5,118 nt of DNA. It comes from an uncultured Rhodobacterales bacterium (GTDB lineage: Bacteria; Pseudomonadota; Alphaproteobacteria; Rhodobacterales; Rhodobacteraceae). Of the stretch, positions 1 to 5,118 are shown piece after piece (positions within the stretch are counted from its first letter, which is position 1; the number at the start of each line of letters is the position of its first letter). The DNA is taken from assembly GCA_937901055.1 (NCBI GenBank), contig CALCGO010000435.1, forward strand, positions 1 to 5,118, in the 5' to 3' direction. The notes beneath the pieces are model-generated. The model was not told where the DNA came from, made no database searches, and saw only the letters and a program-made list of their open reading frames with translations. The position numbers and the translations under genes are program-made.

Positions 1-241
1 GGAGGGCCGCTCGGTGGGTGTGGTGACCCCAGCCACCGTCATTCCAGGATGCCCCTAGGGACGCCGAGGATGCGTTCTTGGGCAACTTTGGGGGCAAAAG
101 GGAACGGGTGTTTCGGGAGTCGGGTTTCTTTTTCGCTGGAGACAGAGTCACGCAGTGACGATCCTCCAACGCCAACCAGTACAATGATCTCGGTAGGCTG
201 TTGAGATCGGCCCTGAGCCGCCGTTGGCCACTCCATCTGAT
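1..241. other. unrecognised flank left of the IS110-type element, no supported gene
   Basis: No coding region is supported here. A minus-strand frame stays open from 327 down to a TGA at 39-41, and a plus-strand frame is open from 1 to a TGA near 203. Neither has a ribosome binding site plus start, nor a protein family I recognise; overlapping open frames on opposite strands are common in GC-rich DNA. Visible structure: a possible hairpin pairing CGGTGG (12-17) with CCACCG (33-38); the palindrome CCCTAGGG at 53-60; and a two-part stem with TGGAG (137-141) pairing CTCCA (164-168) around GTCAC-GCA-GTGAC (147-159). A T-rich run lies before, not after, that stem on the plus strand, so it does not look like a terminator. 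The stretch could be host DNA or a fragment of another element. Confidence 0.4.
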
Positions 242-251
242 GCCGCGCTGC

Positions 252-310
252 GGCGTTCGCATTGCGGATGGTGTGGATAGCTGCTGCTCCACCCGGCGTC
301 GTAATGCGCC
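252..310 (+). ncRNA. structured leader upstream of the IS110-type transposase
   Basis: A compound stem can be drawn. GGCG (252-255) pairs with CGCC (307-310). After a 4-nt bulge, CATTGC (260-265) pairs with GTAATG (301-306) with one G-U. Inside, GTGGA (273-277) pairs with TCCAC (288-292) around a 10-nt loop. It sits 43 bp before the transposase ATG. IS110 elements encode a structured bridge RNA in one non-coding end, upstream in the IS110 subgroup and usually downstream in the IS1111 subgroup. This stem could be part of such an RNA, a translational control structure, or chance pairing in GC-rich DNA. Confidence 0.25.
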
Positions 311-340
311 ATACTGCAGTTGTTATCTACTGCTTATGAG

Positions 341-345
341 AGGAG
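341..345 (+). promoter_or_regulatory. ribosome binding site of the IS110-type transposase
   Basis: AGGAG lies 7 bp before ATG 353. It decides the start over the upstream in-frame TTG at 320. Confidence 0.75.
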
Positions 346-352
346 CTACCCA

Positions 353-1372
353 ATGCAGGTTACAACAGTCGGCCTTGATTTGGCCAAGAATATCTTTCAG
401 GTCCATGGCGTGAACGAGAATGGCGAAGTCGCTTTCAACCAAGCTTTGCGACGCGCGCAGTTGTTCGCATTCTTTGAGAAACTCCCACCCTGCCTGGTCG
501 GGATGGAAGCTTGCGGTTCCAGCCATTACTGGGCGCGGCAGCTAAGTAAGTTAGGCCATGATGTGCGCCTGATCCCCGCGATGTATGTGAAGCCATATGT
601 GAAGCGGGGTAAATCCGATGCGGTTGATGCCACTGCCATCTGCGAAGCGGTGACGCGTCCAACGATGCGTTTTGTCGCGATCAAATCGGAAGAGCAACAG
701 GGCGTTCTCTTCCTTCACCGAGTCCGCGATCTGATTGTCCGGCAACGAACCCAGCTGAGCAATATGCTGCGGGGCTTACTGGGTGAGTTCGGTATCGTGA
801 TCACGCAAGGGATCGGTAGTGCGATCAAGTTCGCAAAGGGTGTGCTGGATGGCGACAAGCCGGGCATTCCAGAAGTTGCCATCGACGTACTTAGCAACCT
901 CAGCAATCAGCTTGTTGCCCTGCACCTTCGTGTACGCTGGTATGAGATGCGCATGCAGCTTCAGGCCAGGCAGGATCCACGCGTGATGTTACTTCGTACA
1001 ATTCCTGGGGTTGGGCCTGTGACGGCTTCAGCCATCGTGGCGACGGTAGGAGATGCCAACCAGTTCAAGAACGGTCGAGAATTTGCTGCTTGGTTGGGCT
1101 TAACACCTCTGAATAGATCAAGTGGTGGCAAGGAAAAGCTTGGACGCATTACAAAGATGGGTGACCGATATATCAGGCGTTTGCTGGTCACAGGAATGAC
1201 TTCGCGATTGAGGCAAGTGAAGACACATCCAGAACGCGTTGATCTTTGGACACGGGCCCTACTTGAGCGCAAACCTGTCCGTCTTGCCACAGTGGCAATG
1301 GCAAACAAGACAGCGCGGATCGTTTGGGCAGTCCTGACCAAAAACCAATATTACAGGCCGCACGAGGCATAA
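353..1372 (+). CDS. IS110-family transposase, IS1111-like (DEDD recombinase)
   Basis: A 339-residue site-specific recombinase that moves its element by a DEDD/serine mechanism guided, in characterised relatives, by a bridge RNA. The N-terminal RuvC-like domain shows GLDLAK (D9), GMEACG (E52) and the paired acidic motif KSDAVDA (D89, D92). A central coiled region follows, then the C-terminal Tnp_20 domain with the helix-hairpin-helix-like IPGVGPVTAS at about 217-226 and RSSGGKEKLG near 256-265, where the catalytic serine of the family is expected. Length is normal for the family. I chose ATG 353 because AGGAG at 341-345 lies 7 bp upstream; the in-frame TTG at 320 adds 11 unconserved-looking residues and lacks a good binding site. 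Wording such as FQVHGV, CEAV.RP.MRF and ANK.ARI.WA is typical of the IS1111 subgroup. The frame is intact, so the protein may still be active, but its right end and possible guide RNA are probably missing. Confidence 0.93.
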   Translation: MQVTTVGLDLAKNIFQVHGVNENGEVAFNQALRRAQLFAFFEKLPPCLVGMEACGSSHYWARQLSKLGHDVRLIPAMYVKPYVKRGKSDAVDATAICEAVTRPTMRFVAIKSEEQQGVLFLHRVRDLIVRQRTQLSNMLRGLLGEFGIVITQGIGSAIKFAKGVLDGDKPGIPEVAIDVLSNLSNQLVALHLRVRWYEMRMQLQARQDPRVMLLRTIPGVGPVTASAIVATVGDANQFKNGREFAAWLGLTPLNRSSGGKEKLGRITKMGDRYIRRLLVTGMTSRLRQVKTHPERVDLWTRALLERKPVRLATVAMANKTARIVWAVLTKNQYYRPHEA

Positions 1373-1465
1373 TCTGGGGAGGAGAGAACACATGAGACAG
1401 CAAGACCATTGAAATGATGGAGCACAGTCAGCCCGTCAGCCAAGACACCCCGTCGAATGTCAGGG
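1373..1465 (+). other. remnant of the IS110-type 3' non-coding end
   Basis: Non-coding sequence lies between the transposase stop and the IS21 left end. It holds a direct repeat GTCAGCC at 1427-1433 and 1435-1441, and a short inverted repeat CCAT/ATGG around 1407-1420. In IS1111-type elements this side normally encodes the bridge RNA, so this may be its first part, now without the donor-side loop and terminal repeats. The boundary with IS21 is set at 1465/1466 by alignment of the IS21 ends; an alternative boundary at 1457/1458 (TGTCAGGG) is possible. Confidence 0.45.
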
Positions 1466-1492
1466 TGAGAACGCCGGTGGAATACTGCACCA
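1466..1492 (+). repeat. IS21 left terminal inverted repeat with IstA-type repeat L1
   Basis: The end contains ACGCCGGTGGAATACTGCACCA (22 bp at 1471-1492 with its flank), which matches the right-end repeats in inverted orientation. Family members have such repeats at both ends as transposase-binding sites. Only one good copy is visible on this side. AATACT at 1481-1486 is a potential -10 element. Confidence 0.75.
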
Positions 1493-1517
1493 CGTGAGCG
1501 GCGAGATTGTCTTGTCG

Positions 1518-1542
1518 CAGGTGGGCTGATTAGCCCATCCTG
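1518..1542 (+). promoter_or_regulatory. hairpin in the istA leader
   Basis: CAGG-TGGGCT (1518-1527) pairs with AGCCCA-T-CCTG (1532-1542) around the tetraloop GATT. This gives a 10-bp stem with a single bulged T at 1538. It ends 30 bp before the istA start and 19 bp before its ribosome binding site. No T-tract follows, so it is unlikely to be a simple intrinsic terminator. It may limit read-through expression of istA from outside, or be a protein-binding dyad. Confidence 0.45.
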
Positions 1543-1561
1543 ATATGCTCTTCGTTTTGGC

Positions 1562-1567
1562 GGAGGG
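1562..1567 (+). promoter_or_regulatory. ribosome binding site deciding the TTG start of istA
   Basis: GGAGGG lies 5 bp before TTG 1573. No ATG precedes it in frame at a usable place, and the downstream ATG (codon 19) would remove the conserved N-terminal KHVDLYGRVR segment. Confidence 0.75.
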
Positions 1568-1572
1568 CGGGA

Positions 1573-3072
1573 TTGAAACACGTGGATTTGTATGGGCGCG
1601 TTCGTCACGCTGTTCTTGTTGACGGCATGAGCCGTCGAGAAGCGGCGCGTATTTTCGGGATCAACCGGCGCACTGTTGAGAAGATGCTGATGTTTTCGAT
1701 CCCGCCAGGTTATCGGCGCGACAAGGAGATCAGACGTCCGAAGCTGGATGGCTTTACCGGGATTATCGATCAGATTCTTGAAGCAGACAAACTGGTGCCA
1801 AAGAAGCAGCGGCATACGTCAAAGCGCATCTTTGAACGGTTGCGTGATGAGTATAGCTTTGAAGGCGGCATCACGATCGTGAAGGACTACATCTTCGCGG
1901 CCAGGCAGCGTCAGCGGGAGATGTTCGTGCCCCTGTCGCATCCGCCGGGTCATGCTCAGGCAGATTTTGGTGAGGCGCTTGCCGTCATCGGCGGCGTTGA
2001 ACGCAAGGTCCACTTTCTGGTGATGGACCTGCCACATTCGGATGCGTGCTTTTTGAAGGCGTATCCGGCCGAGACAACTGAAGCGTTTTGTGATGCGCAT
2101 GTTGCGGCGTTCGCATTCTTCGGTGGTGTGCCTGTGTCGATCCTCTACGATAACACGCGGATTGCCGTGGCCCGCATTCTGGGGGATGGAAAGCGCAAAC
2201 GAACCCGTGTGTTCTCCGAGCTGGTATCTCATTATCTGTTTGAAGATCGCTTTGGTCGCCCCGGCAAAGGGAATGATAAAGGCAAGGTCGAAGGGATGGT
2301 GGGGTACACACGTCGCAACTTCATGGTGCCCAAGCCCCGGTTTGCCAGCTTCGATGATCTCAATGCGCATTTGGCTGAACAATGCCGCAGGCGGATGAAC
2401 GACAAACTACGCGGTCAGAAAGGCACCATTGGCGAACGGTTTGAGCGTGACACTGAACGGCTCCAGCCCCTGCCTGTTGTTCCTTATGACGCCTGCGACA
2501 AGCAATCTGTTCGGGTGAGTTCGCTGTCTCTCGTGCGTTACCGCAGCAACGATTATTCGGTTCCGACCGCCTACGGTCACCAAGAAGTTCTGGTCCGTGG
2601 TTATGTGCATGAGGTGGTGATTGCCTGCGGGGCTGAAGTCATTGCTCGCCATGTCCGGTCCTGGGAGAAGGAGGATTACGTCTTTGATCCGCTTCATTAT
2701 CTGGCGCTGATCGAACAGAAGACCAACGCGCTTGATCAGGCCGCCCCGCTGGCTGACTGGAACCTGCCGGAAGCCTTCATAGTCCTGCGTCGACTTATGG
2801 AGGCCCGCATGGGCAAAAAAGGCAAACGCGAGTTCGTTCAGGTTCTGCGATTGCTGGAAACATTCCGGATCGCGGACGTGGAGGCCGGGGTGCAAAGCGC
2901 CCTTGAACGCGGCACCATTGGCTTTGACGCGGTGAAGCATCTGGTTTTGTGCCGGATTGAACGCCGGCCTCCACGTCTGGATATGACGGTTTATCCATAC
3001 CTGCCCAAGGCCCATGTCGCCGTCACGTCCGCGCGTGACTATATGGCACTTCTTTCGGGAGGCCGGTCATGA
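1573..3072 (+). CDS. istA: IS21-family transposase IstA
   Basis: A 499-residue DDE transposase that binds the element ends and performs strand cleavage and transfer, working with IstB. The N-terminus carries a helix-turn-helix (about residues 20-38, SRREAARIFGINRRTVEKM). The integrase-like catalytic core shows QADFGEA (D131), LYDNT (D193) and KGKVEG (E240), with D-D and D-E spacings usual for IstA. A Mu-transposase-like beta-barrel follows at about 312-380 (VRYRSNDYSVP), then a helical C-terminus. Length is standard and no frameshift is seen. The start is the unusual codon TTG, chosen for its Shine-Dalgarno and for the family-typical N-terminus KHVDLYGRVR. The stop TGA overlaps the istB start as ATGA, indicating translational coupling. 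A weak start codon and the leader hairpin are both consistent with low expression. Confidence 0.96.
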   Translation: MKHVDLYGRVRHAVLVDGMSRREAARIFGINRRTVEKMLMFSIPPGYRRDKEIRRPKLDGFTGIIDQILEADKLVPKKQRHTSKRIFERLRDEYSFEGGITIVKDYIFAARQRQREMFVPLSHPPGHAQADFGEALAVIGGVERKVHFLVMDLPHSDACFLKAYPAETTEAFCDAHVAAFAFFGGVPVSILYDNTRIAVARILGDGKRKRTRVFSELVSHYLFEDRFGRPGKGNDKGKVEGMVGYTRRNFMVPKPRFASFDDLNAHLAEQCRRRMNDKLRGQKGTIGERFERDTERLQPLPVVPYDACDKQSVRVSSLSLVRYRSNDYSVPTAYGHQEVLVRGYVHEVVIACGAEVIARHVRSWEKEDYVFDPLHYLALIEQKTNALDQAAPLADWNLPEAFIVLRRLMEARMGKKGKREFVQVLRLLETFRIADVEAGVQSALERGTIGFDAVKHLVLCRIERRPPRLDMTVYPYLPKAHVAVTSARDYMALLSGGRS

Positions 3073-3824
3073 CCGACACGCCCCAGCTTTTATTATCTCA
3101 TCATCTAAAGGCGCTGCGCCTGCCAACCTTCCTGCGGGAATACGACAAAGTCGCCAGACAATGTTCAACGGAAGGGGTCGATCATCCCCGCTATCTTTTA
3201 CGCCTCGCAGAACTGGAACTGATCGACCGGGAACGACGCATGGTGGAGCGGCGGATCAAAGCCGCAAAGTTCCCCGCCGTCAAAAGCCTCGACAGCTTTG
3301 ACTTCAAGGCCATGCCCTCGTTGAACAAGATGCTGGTGATGGAACTGGCCCGCTGTGATTACATCACTCGCAATGAGAACATCATCGCAGTCGGAAACAG
3401 CGGAACAGGCAAGACGCATATTGGCCTCGGCCTTGGGTTGGCGGCCTGCCAGAAGGGCCTGGCCGTCGGCTTCATCACCGCATCAGCATTGGTGCATGAA
3501 CTCCTCGAAGCCCGGGACGAGAAGCGGCTAATACGTCTGCAAAAGCAACTGGCCAAGTACCGGCTGCTGATCATCGATGAGCTTGGATATGTGCCACTGT
3601 CGCCAACTGGTGCTGAACTGCTGTTCGAGGTCTTCTCACAGCGCTACGAGCGCGGGTCCACCATCGTGACATCCAACCTGCCGTTCGACGAATGGACAAG
3701 CACATTCGGATCAGAACGCCTGACAGGTGCACTTCTCGATCGGCTAACCCACCATGTCCACATTCTAGAAATGAACGGTGAGAGCTACCGCCTCAGACAG
3801 AGCCGTCAGTCGGGCAAAGCCTAA
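3069..3824 (+). CDS. istB: IS21-family AAA+ helper ATPase IstB
   Basis: A 251-residue DnaA/DnaC-like AAA+ ATPase that assembles on target DNA and stimulates IstA-mediated transposition. An N-terminal helical region (about 1-80) precedes the ATPase core. Walker A is GNSGTGKT (109-116), Walker B LLIIDE (166-171), the sensor-like segment VTSNLP about 200-205, and the arginine-containing segment GSERLTGALLDRL near 214-226. Length is normal and all ATPase motifs are present, so it should be functional. It begins inside the istA stop codon (ATGA at 3069-3072) with GGGAGG about 6 bp upstream, so ribosomes finishing istA can re-initiate directly. Confidence 0.96.
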   Translation: MTDTPQLLLSHHLKALRLPTFLREYDKVARQCSTEGVDHPRYLLRLAELELIDRERRMVERRIKAAKFPAVKSLDSFDFKAMPSLNKMLVMELARCDYITRNENIIAVGNSGTGKTHIGLGLGLAACQKGLAVGFITASALVHELLEARDEKRLIRLQKQLAKYRLLIIDELGYVPLSPTGAELLFEVFSQRYERGSTIVTSNLPFDEWTSTFGSERLTGALLDRLTHHVHILEMNGESYRLRQSRQSGKA

Positions 3825-3856
3825 ACACAGACACCGAAACCCGGTTTGACCACAGC

Positions 3857-3900
3857 CCCGCACGGCTCCGTTGCGATATAAGGGCACTTCACCGTGCGGG
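3857..3900 (+). terminator. stem-loop after istB, possible transcript end
   Basis: A perfect 9-bp inverted repeat, CCCGCACGG (3857-3865) and CCGTGCGGG (3892-3900), flanks a 26-nt loop, 32 bp after the istB stop. There is no T-run, so it is not a classical intrinsic terminator. It could stabilise the 3' end of the istAB mRNA or be a DNA site. It lies inside IS21, before the right-end repeats. Confidence 0.4.
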
Positions 3901-3928
3901 ACTATGGACAAACCTACATCCCACAAAG

Positions 3929-4013
3929 TGGCGCGCTTTTGCTCCGGCCAGAACCAGCCAAATGGTGCACTATTGCTCCGGCGCATTGGCGCAGTTTTGC
4001 TCCGGCGTTGACA
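3929..4013 (-). repeat. IS21 right end with three IstA-type repeats
   Basis: Three related 22-bp units sit in one orientation: 3929-3950 (TGGCGCGCTTTTGCTCCGG...), 3963-3984 (TGGTGCACTATTGCTCCGG...) and 3987-4008 (TGGCGCAGTTTTGCTCCGG...). Their starts are 34 and 24 bp apart. They share TGG-GC-(6 nt)-TTGCTCCGGC and match the left-end repeat in inverted orientation. The outermost unit runs into the terminal TTGACA (4008-4013). These are presumed transposase-binding sites, as described for IS21 ends. Confidence 0.85.
4008..4013 (+). promoter_or_regulatory. outward-facing consensus -35 box at the IS21 right terminus
   Basis: TTGACA forms the last six bases of the element and points outward. The local sequence 17 bp further on (ACTTTT at 4031) is a poor -10, so activity at this site is doubtful. 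In tandem or circular IS21 forms, the right-end -35 is known to pair with a -10 in the left end of the abutting copy. Here AATACT lies 15 bp inside the left end, giving a 17-bp spacer if the junction adds 2 bp. Confidence 0.5.
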
Positions 4014-4210
4014 GCTCGCTCGTAGTCGGCACTTTTACACCAGTCGCGAGACGAGCAAGCGGCCATGCATGCAGCCGCGCTTTGGCTGCCAAGGGTTTCA
4101 TCATTGTAGCCGGGAATACCGGCATTTGCGGCAACAGAGAACACGCAGTCATTCGCCAAGGCACTTGTGGCGTAGAGCGCCATTGCAACGGCCATTAGTA
4201 TCCGTCTCAT

Positions 4211-4413
4211 CACAACCCTCCTAAAACGATATTCGATCAGACGTTCACACCTATAGCAAAAAGACCTTGAGTCGGACTGGATTGCAATGTGACGAGGTGA
4301 CGCCAGAAATGGGTTTGGAAGTGACTTGCCGTCCGCAGCACCAAGAGCCGCTGTAAGGGACAAGACTGTCGCTCCATCCATTTATCCCGCGAAACCGCGA
4401 TCCGATCGAATGG
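4211..4413. other. intergenic region between the acyltransferase and the PAN-like gene
   Basis: 203 bp holding the PAN-like gene's ribosome binding site. A CGCG-GTTT-CGCG dyad lies just after the acyltransferase stop, near 4390-4401, too short and without a T-tract to call a terminator. The gap is long enough for a separate promoter for the PAN-like gene, but I see no well-spaced -35/-10 pair. Confidence 0.5.
4217..4222 (-). promoter_or_regulatory. ribosome binding site of the PAN-like gene
   Basis: AGGAGG on the minus strand lies 6 bp from ATG 4210. It rules out the longer frame starting near 4381, whose extra residues would precede and spoil the signal peptide. Confidence 0.8.
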
Positions 4414-5118
4414 CTACGCACGCTGCAAGCGGTTGGATAATCCTCGGCTGAAGGAGACGATAAGATTGCTGACGATATATGTTGCAAGTACCAACACCGC
4501 GTATTTCGCCATCGATGAAATTGGAATGCTCAACAACAAGGTGGCCACGCCGCCCAGCACGATCATATGCAAGATGTAGACATAGTAAGAATTGCGGTTT
4601 TGCGCGCGCCAGAACGTGCCGGCTCCATTGAAATATCTCCGGAATGTTTCGATCACCAAATACAGCATGAGGGCCAGCGTCAGACAGAAACTAAGCCATT
4701 TAACAAACATGTCGGCAGTCGGCGACATCAATGCTGCTCCATTTGATAAAAACGGATAGACCACGATCACCACGTAAGCCATGGCGGGAACCCAAACCAA
4801 CACATTGTTGATGAAATACCACCTCGCACTTTTTGGCGGTGCCTCAAAAACATCGTGTTCAAAGAAATGCGCGCCGAGAAGGAATATCACAAAATACAAC
4901 AGGAGCCTTTCCTTCTGAAAATCAATAAGCGGTGTTAATATCCATCCTTCAGTGTCAAAAAAATCCATTGCAAATGCGTTGGCAAAAGCGACCAGAAGCA
5001 CGGCAATGATCGCGGATTTCACCGACAATTTGACGGGCAGAAAACCCAATTTCGCCAATCCGAGATAGAGTAGGTTGAACAAAAACAGCACTGGCAGGAA
5101 CCAGAGCCAGCCCTGCCC
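4414..5118 (-). CDS. acyltransferase-3 family membrane protein, C-terminal part
   Basis: An integral membrane acyltransferase of the type that O-acylates surface sugars, lipid-linked glycans or glucans; the substrate cannot be told. 234 residues are visible, and the frame stays open to the window edge, so the N-terminus (including the usual catalytic His region) is outside. The family is usually 350-400 residues. Numbering from the edge, about seven hydrophobic spans lie at 5-24, 34-52, 72-86, 103-124, 137-157, 177-199 and 203-223. Family-typical segments are WLWFLPVLFLF at the start, FLLGAHFF at about 79-86, and NSYYVYILHMIVL at about 176-188. A GTG at 5091 is not the start: the conserved WLWFLP lies upstream of it. 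The gene ends with TAG at 4414-4416, reading toward the broken PAN-like gene on the same strand. Base composition is more AT-rich than istAB, fitting host origin. Confidence 0.85.
   Translation of the reverse strand, partial: GQGWLWFLPVLFLFNLLYLGLAKLGFLPVKLSVKSAIIAVLLVAFANAFAMDFFDTEGWILTPLIDFQKERLLLYFVIFLLGAHFFEHDVFEAPPKSARWYFINNVLVWVPAMAYVVIVVYPFLSNGAALMSPTADMFVKWLSFCLTLALMLYLVIETFRRYFNGAGTFWRAQNRNSYYVYILHMIVLGGVATLLLSIPISSMAKYAVLVLATYIVSNLIVSFSRGLSNRLQRA

Larger units (their letters stand above)
242..1465 (+). mobile_element. IS110-family (IS1111-like) insertion sequence, right end probably truncated
   Basis: The element is recognised by its DEDD transposase at 353-1372. The left boundary is not determined: 242 is only where the structured leader seems to begin. 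On the right, only about 93 bp of non-coding sequence follow the transposase stop before the IS21 left end. IS1111-type elements usually carry a longer 3' non-coding end of roughly 200 bp (family knowledge) that holds sub-terminal repeats and the guide (bridge) RNA, so the right end appears cut off by IS21. No remainder of this element is visible beyond the IS21 right end. Whether it is truncated or instead has a naturally short right end (as in the IS110 subgroup) cannot be settled from the sequence alone. Confidence 0.6.
1466..4013 (+). mobile_element. complete IS21-family insertion sequence (about 2.55 kb)
   Basis: Carries the diagnostic istA-istB pair and imperfect inverted ends. The left end TGAGAACGCCGG aligns without gaps to the reverse complement of the right end, TGTCAACGCCGG. 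Over 27 bp (1466-1492 against 3987-4013) 21 positions match, and both ends have the 5'-TG...CA-3' termini usual for the family. Both genes are full length. No 4-8 bp target duplication is visible: 1458-1465 reads TGTCAGGG and 4014-4021 reads GCTCGCTC. The left flank is the tail of an IS110-type element and the right flank is a broken host gene, so the element's present location results from more than a simple insertion. Confidence 0.9.
3914..4210 (-). pseudogene. secreted PAN/apple-like domain protein, 3' part lost at the IS21 right end
   Basis: Only the first 65 codons (4210 down to 4016) plus two bases of the next codon are host sequence. The N-terminus MRRILMAVAMALYATSALA is a clear Sec signal peptide with an AxA-type cleavage site before NDC. 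The mature part has a GYNDE motif, CMAAC and WCKSADYE, the Cys spacing and C-x-(S/A)-x-x-Y pattern of PAN/apple domains. These domains bind carbohydrate or protein and are exported to the periplasm or surface. The second half of the domain, including the later cysteines, is missing. The frame runs on into the IS21 end for about 33 codons to a TGA at 3914-3916, predicting a 98-residue chimera. The start is fixed by AGGAGG at 4217-4222, 6 bp upstream. The family call is from pattern memory and moderately certain; the disruption is seen directly. Confidence 0.7.

Noticed and set aside
39..236. 65-codon minus-strand frame in the left flank
   Set aside because: No Shine-Dalgarno before its ATG and no recognisable protein. 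The frame is also open further upstream into the IS leader, so the ORF limits carry little meaning.
961..1341. 126-codon minus-strand open frame inside the IS110-type transposase
   Set aside because: It is antisense to a clearly conserved transposase, has no ribosome binding site or recognisable domain, and is best explained as a codon-bias shadow.
1458..1465. TGTCAGGG as the true IS21 left end
   Set aside because: It begins like the right end (TGTCA) but then needs an 8-bp gap to align. Starting at 1466 aligns without gaps and gives proper junction-promoter spacing. Kept as an alternative only.
1819..2382. 187-codon minus-strand open frame inside istA (also 2407-3015)
   Set aside because: Antisense to the catalytic core and C-terminus of IstA; no start signal and no family resemblance.
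3929..4008. Repeats at the IS21 right end as a short CRISPR-like array
   Set aside because: The units are degenerate, spaced by only 2-12 bp, and match the IS left end in inverted orientation, so they are transposase-binding repeats.
4008..4036. Active outward promoter from the IS21 right end into the PAN-like gene (antisense)
   Set aside because: TTGACA is perfect, but the hexamer at 17-bp spacing (ACTTTT) is a poor -10, so a functional promoter here is not supported.
4211..4381. N-terminal extension of the PAN-like gene to a start near 4381
   Set aside because: It would bury the signal peptide behind 57 non-conserved residues, whereas AGGAGG sits exactly 6 bp before ATG 4210.

Overview
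This window is a mobile-element junction, probably from an alphaproteobacterium. That assignment rests on the style of the IstA/IstB and IS110-type proteins and on moderate-to-high GC with Shine-Dalgarno-led genes. It is inference, and I cannot name a genus.

Layout, left to right. Positions 1-352 hold no gene I can defend: an unrecognised flank, then the structured leader of an insertion sequence. Positions 353-1372 encode an intact-looking DEDD transposase/recombinase of the IS110 family, most like the IS1111 subgroup. About 90 bp after its stop the element is cut by a complete IS21-family element (about 1466-4013, + strand). The IS21 element carries istA (TTG start), an ATGA-overlapped istB, a single IstA-type end repeat on the left and three on the right. 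Beyond it, on the minus strand, lies the 5' part of a gene for a small secreted PAN/apple-like protein (start 4210), broken by the IS21 right end at 4013/4014. Upstream of that, on the same strand, is the C-terminal part of an acyltransferase-3 family membrane protein (4414-5118), whose N-terminus is outside the window.

How it fits together. istA and istB form a two-gene transposition operon (DDE transposase plus AAA+ helper). The IS110-type recombinase has probably lost the right end it needs to move. The two host genes point to a cell-surface locus (membrane O-acyltransferase, exported cysteine-rich protein), but they are separated by 203 bp and co-function is not proven.

The most informative observation is that the flanks of the IS21 element come from two different contexts (an IS110 tail and a host gene) and show no target-site duplication. 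This suggests deletion or recombination through IS21 rather than a simple insertion. A second is that the IS21 ends contain the parts of a junction promoter: TTGACA as the last six bases on the right, and a -10-like AATACT 15 bp inside the left end. I see no CRISPR array, tRNA, rRNA or defence system, and no convincing undescribed system.
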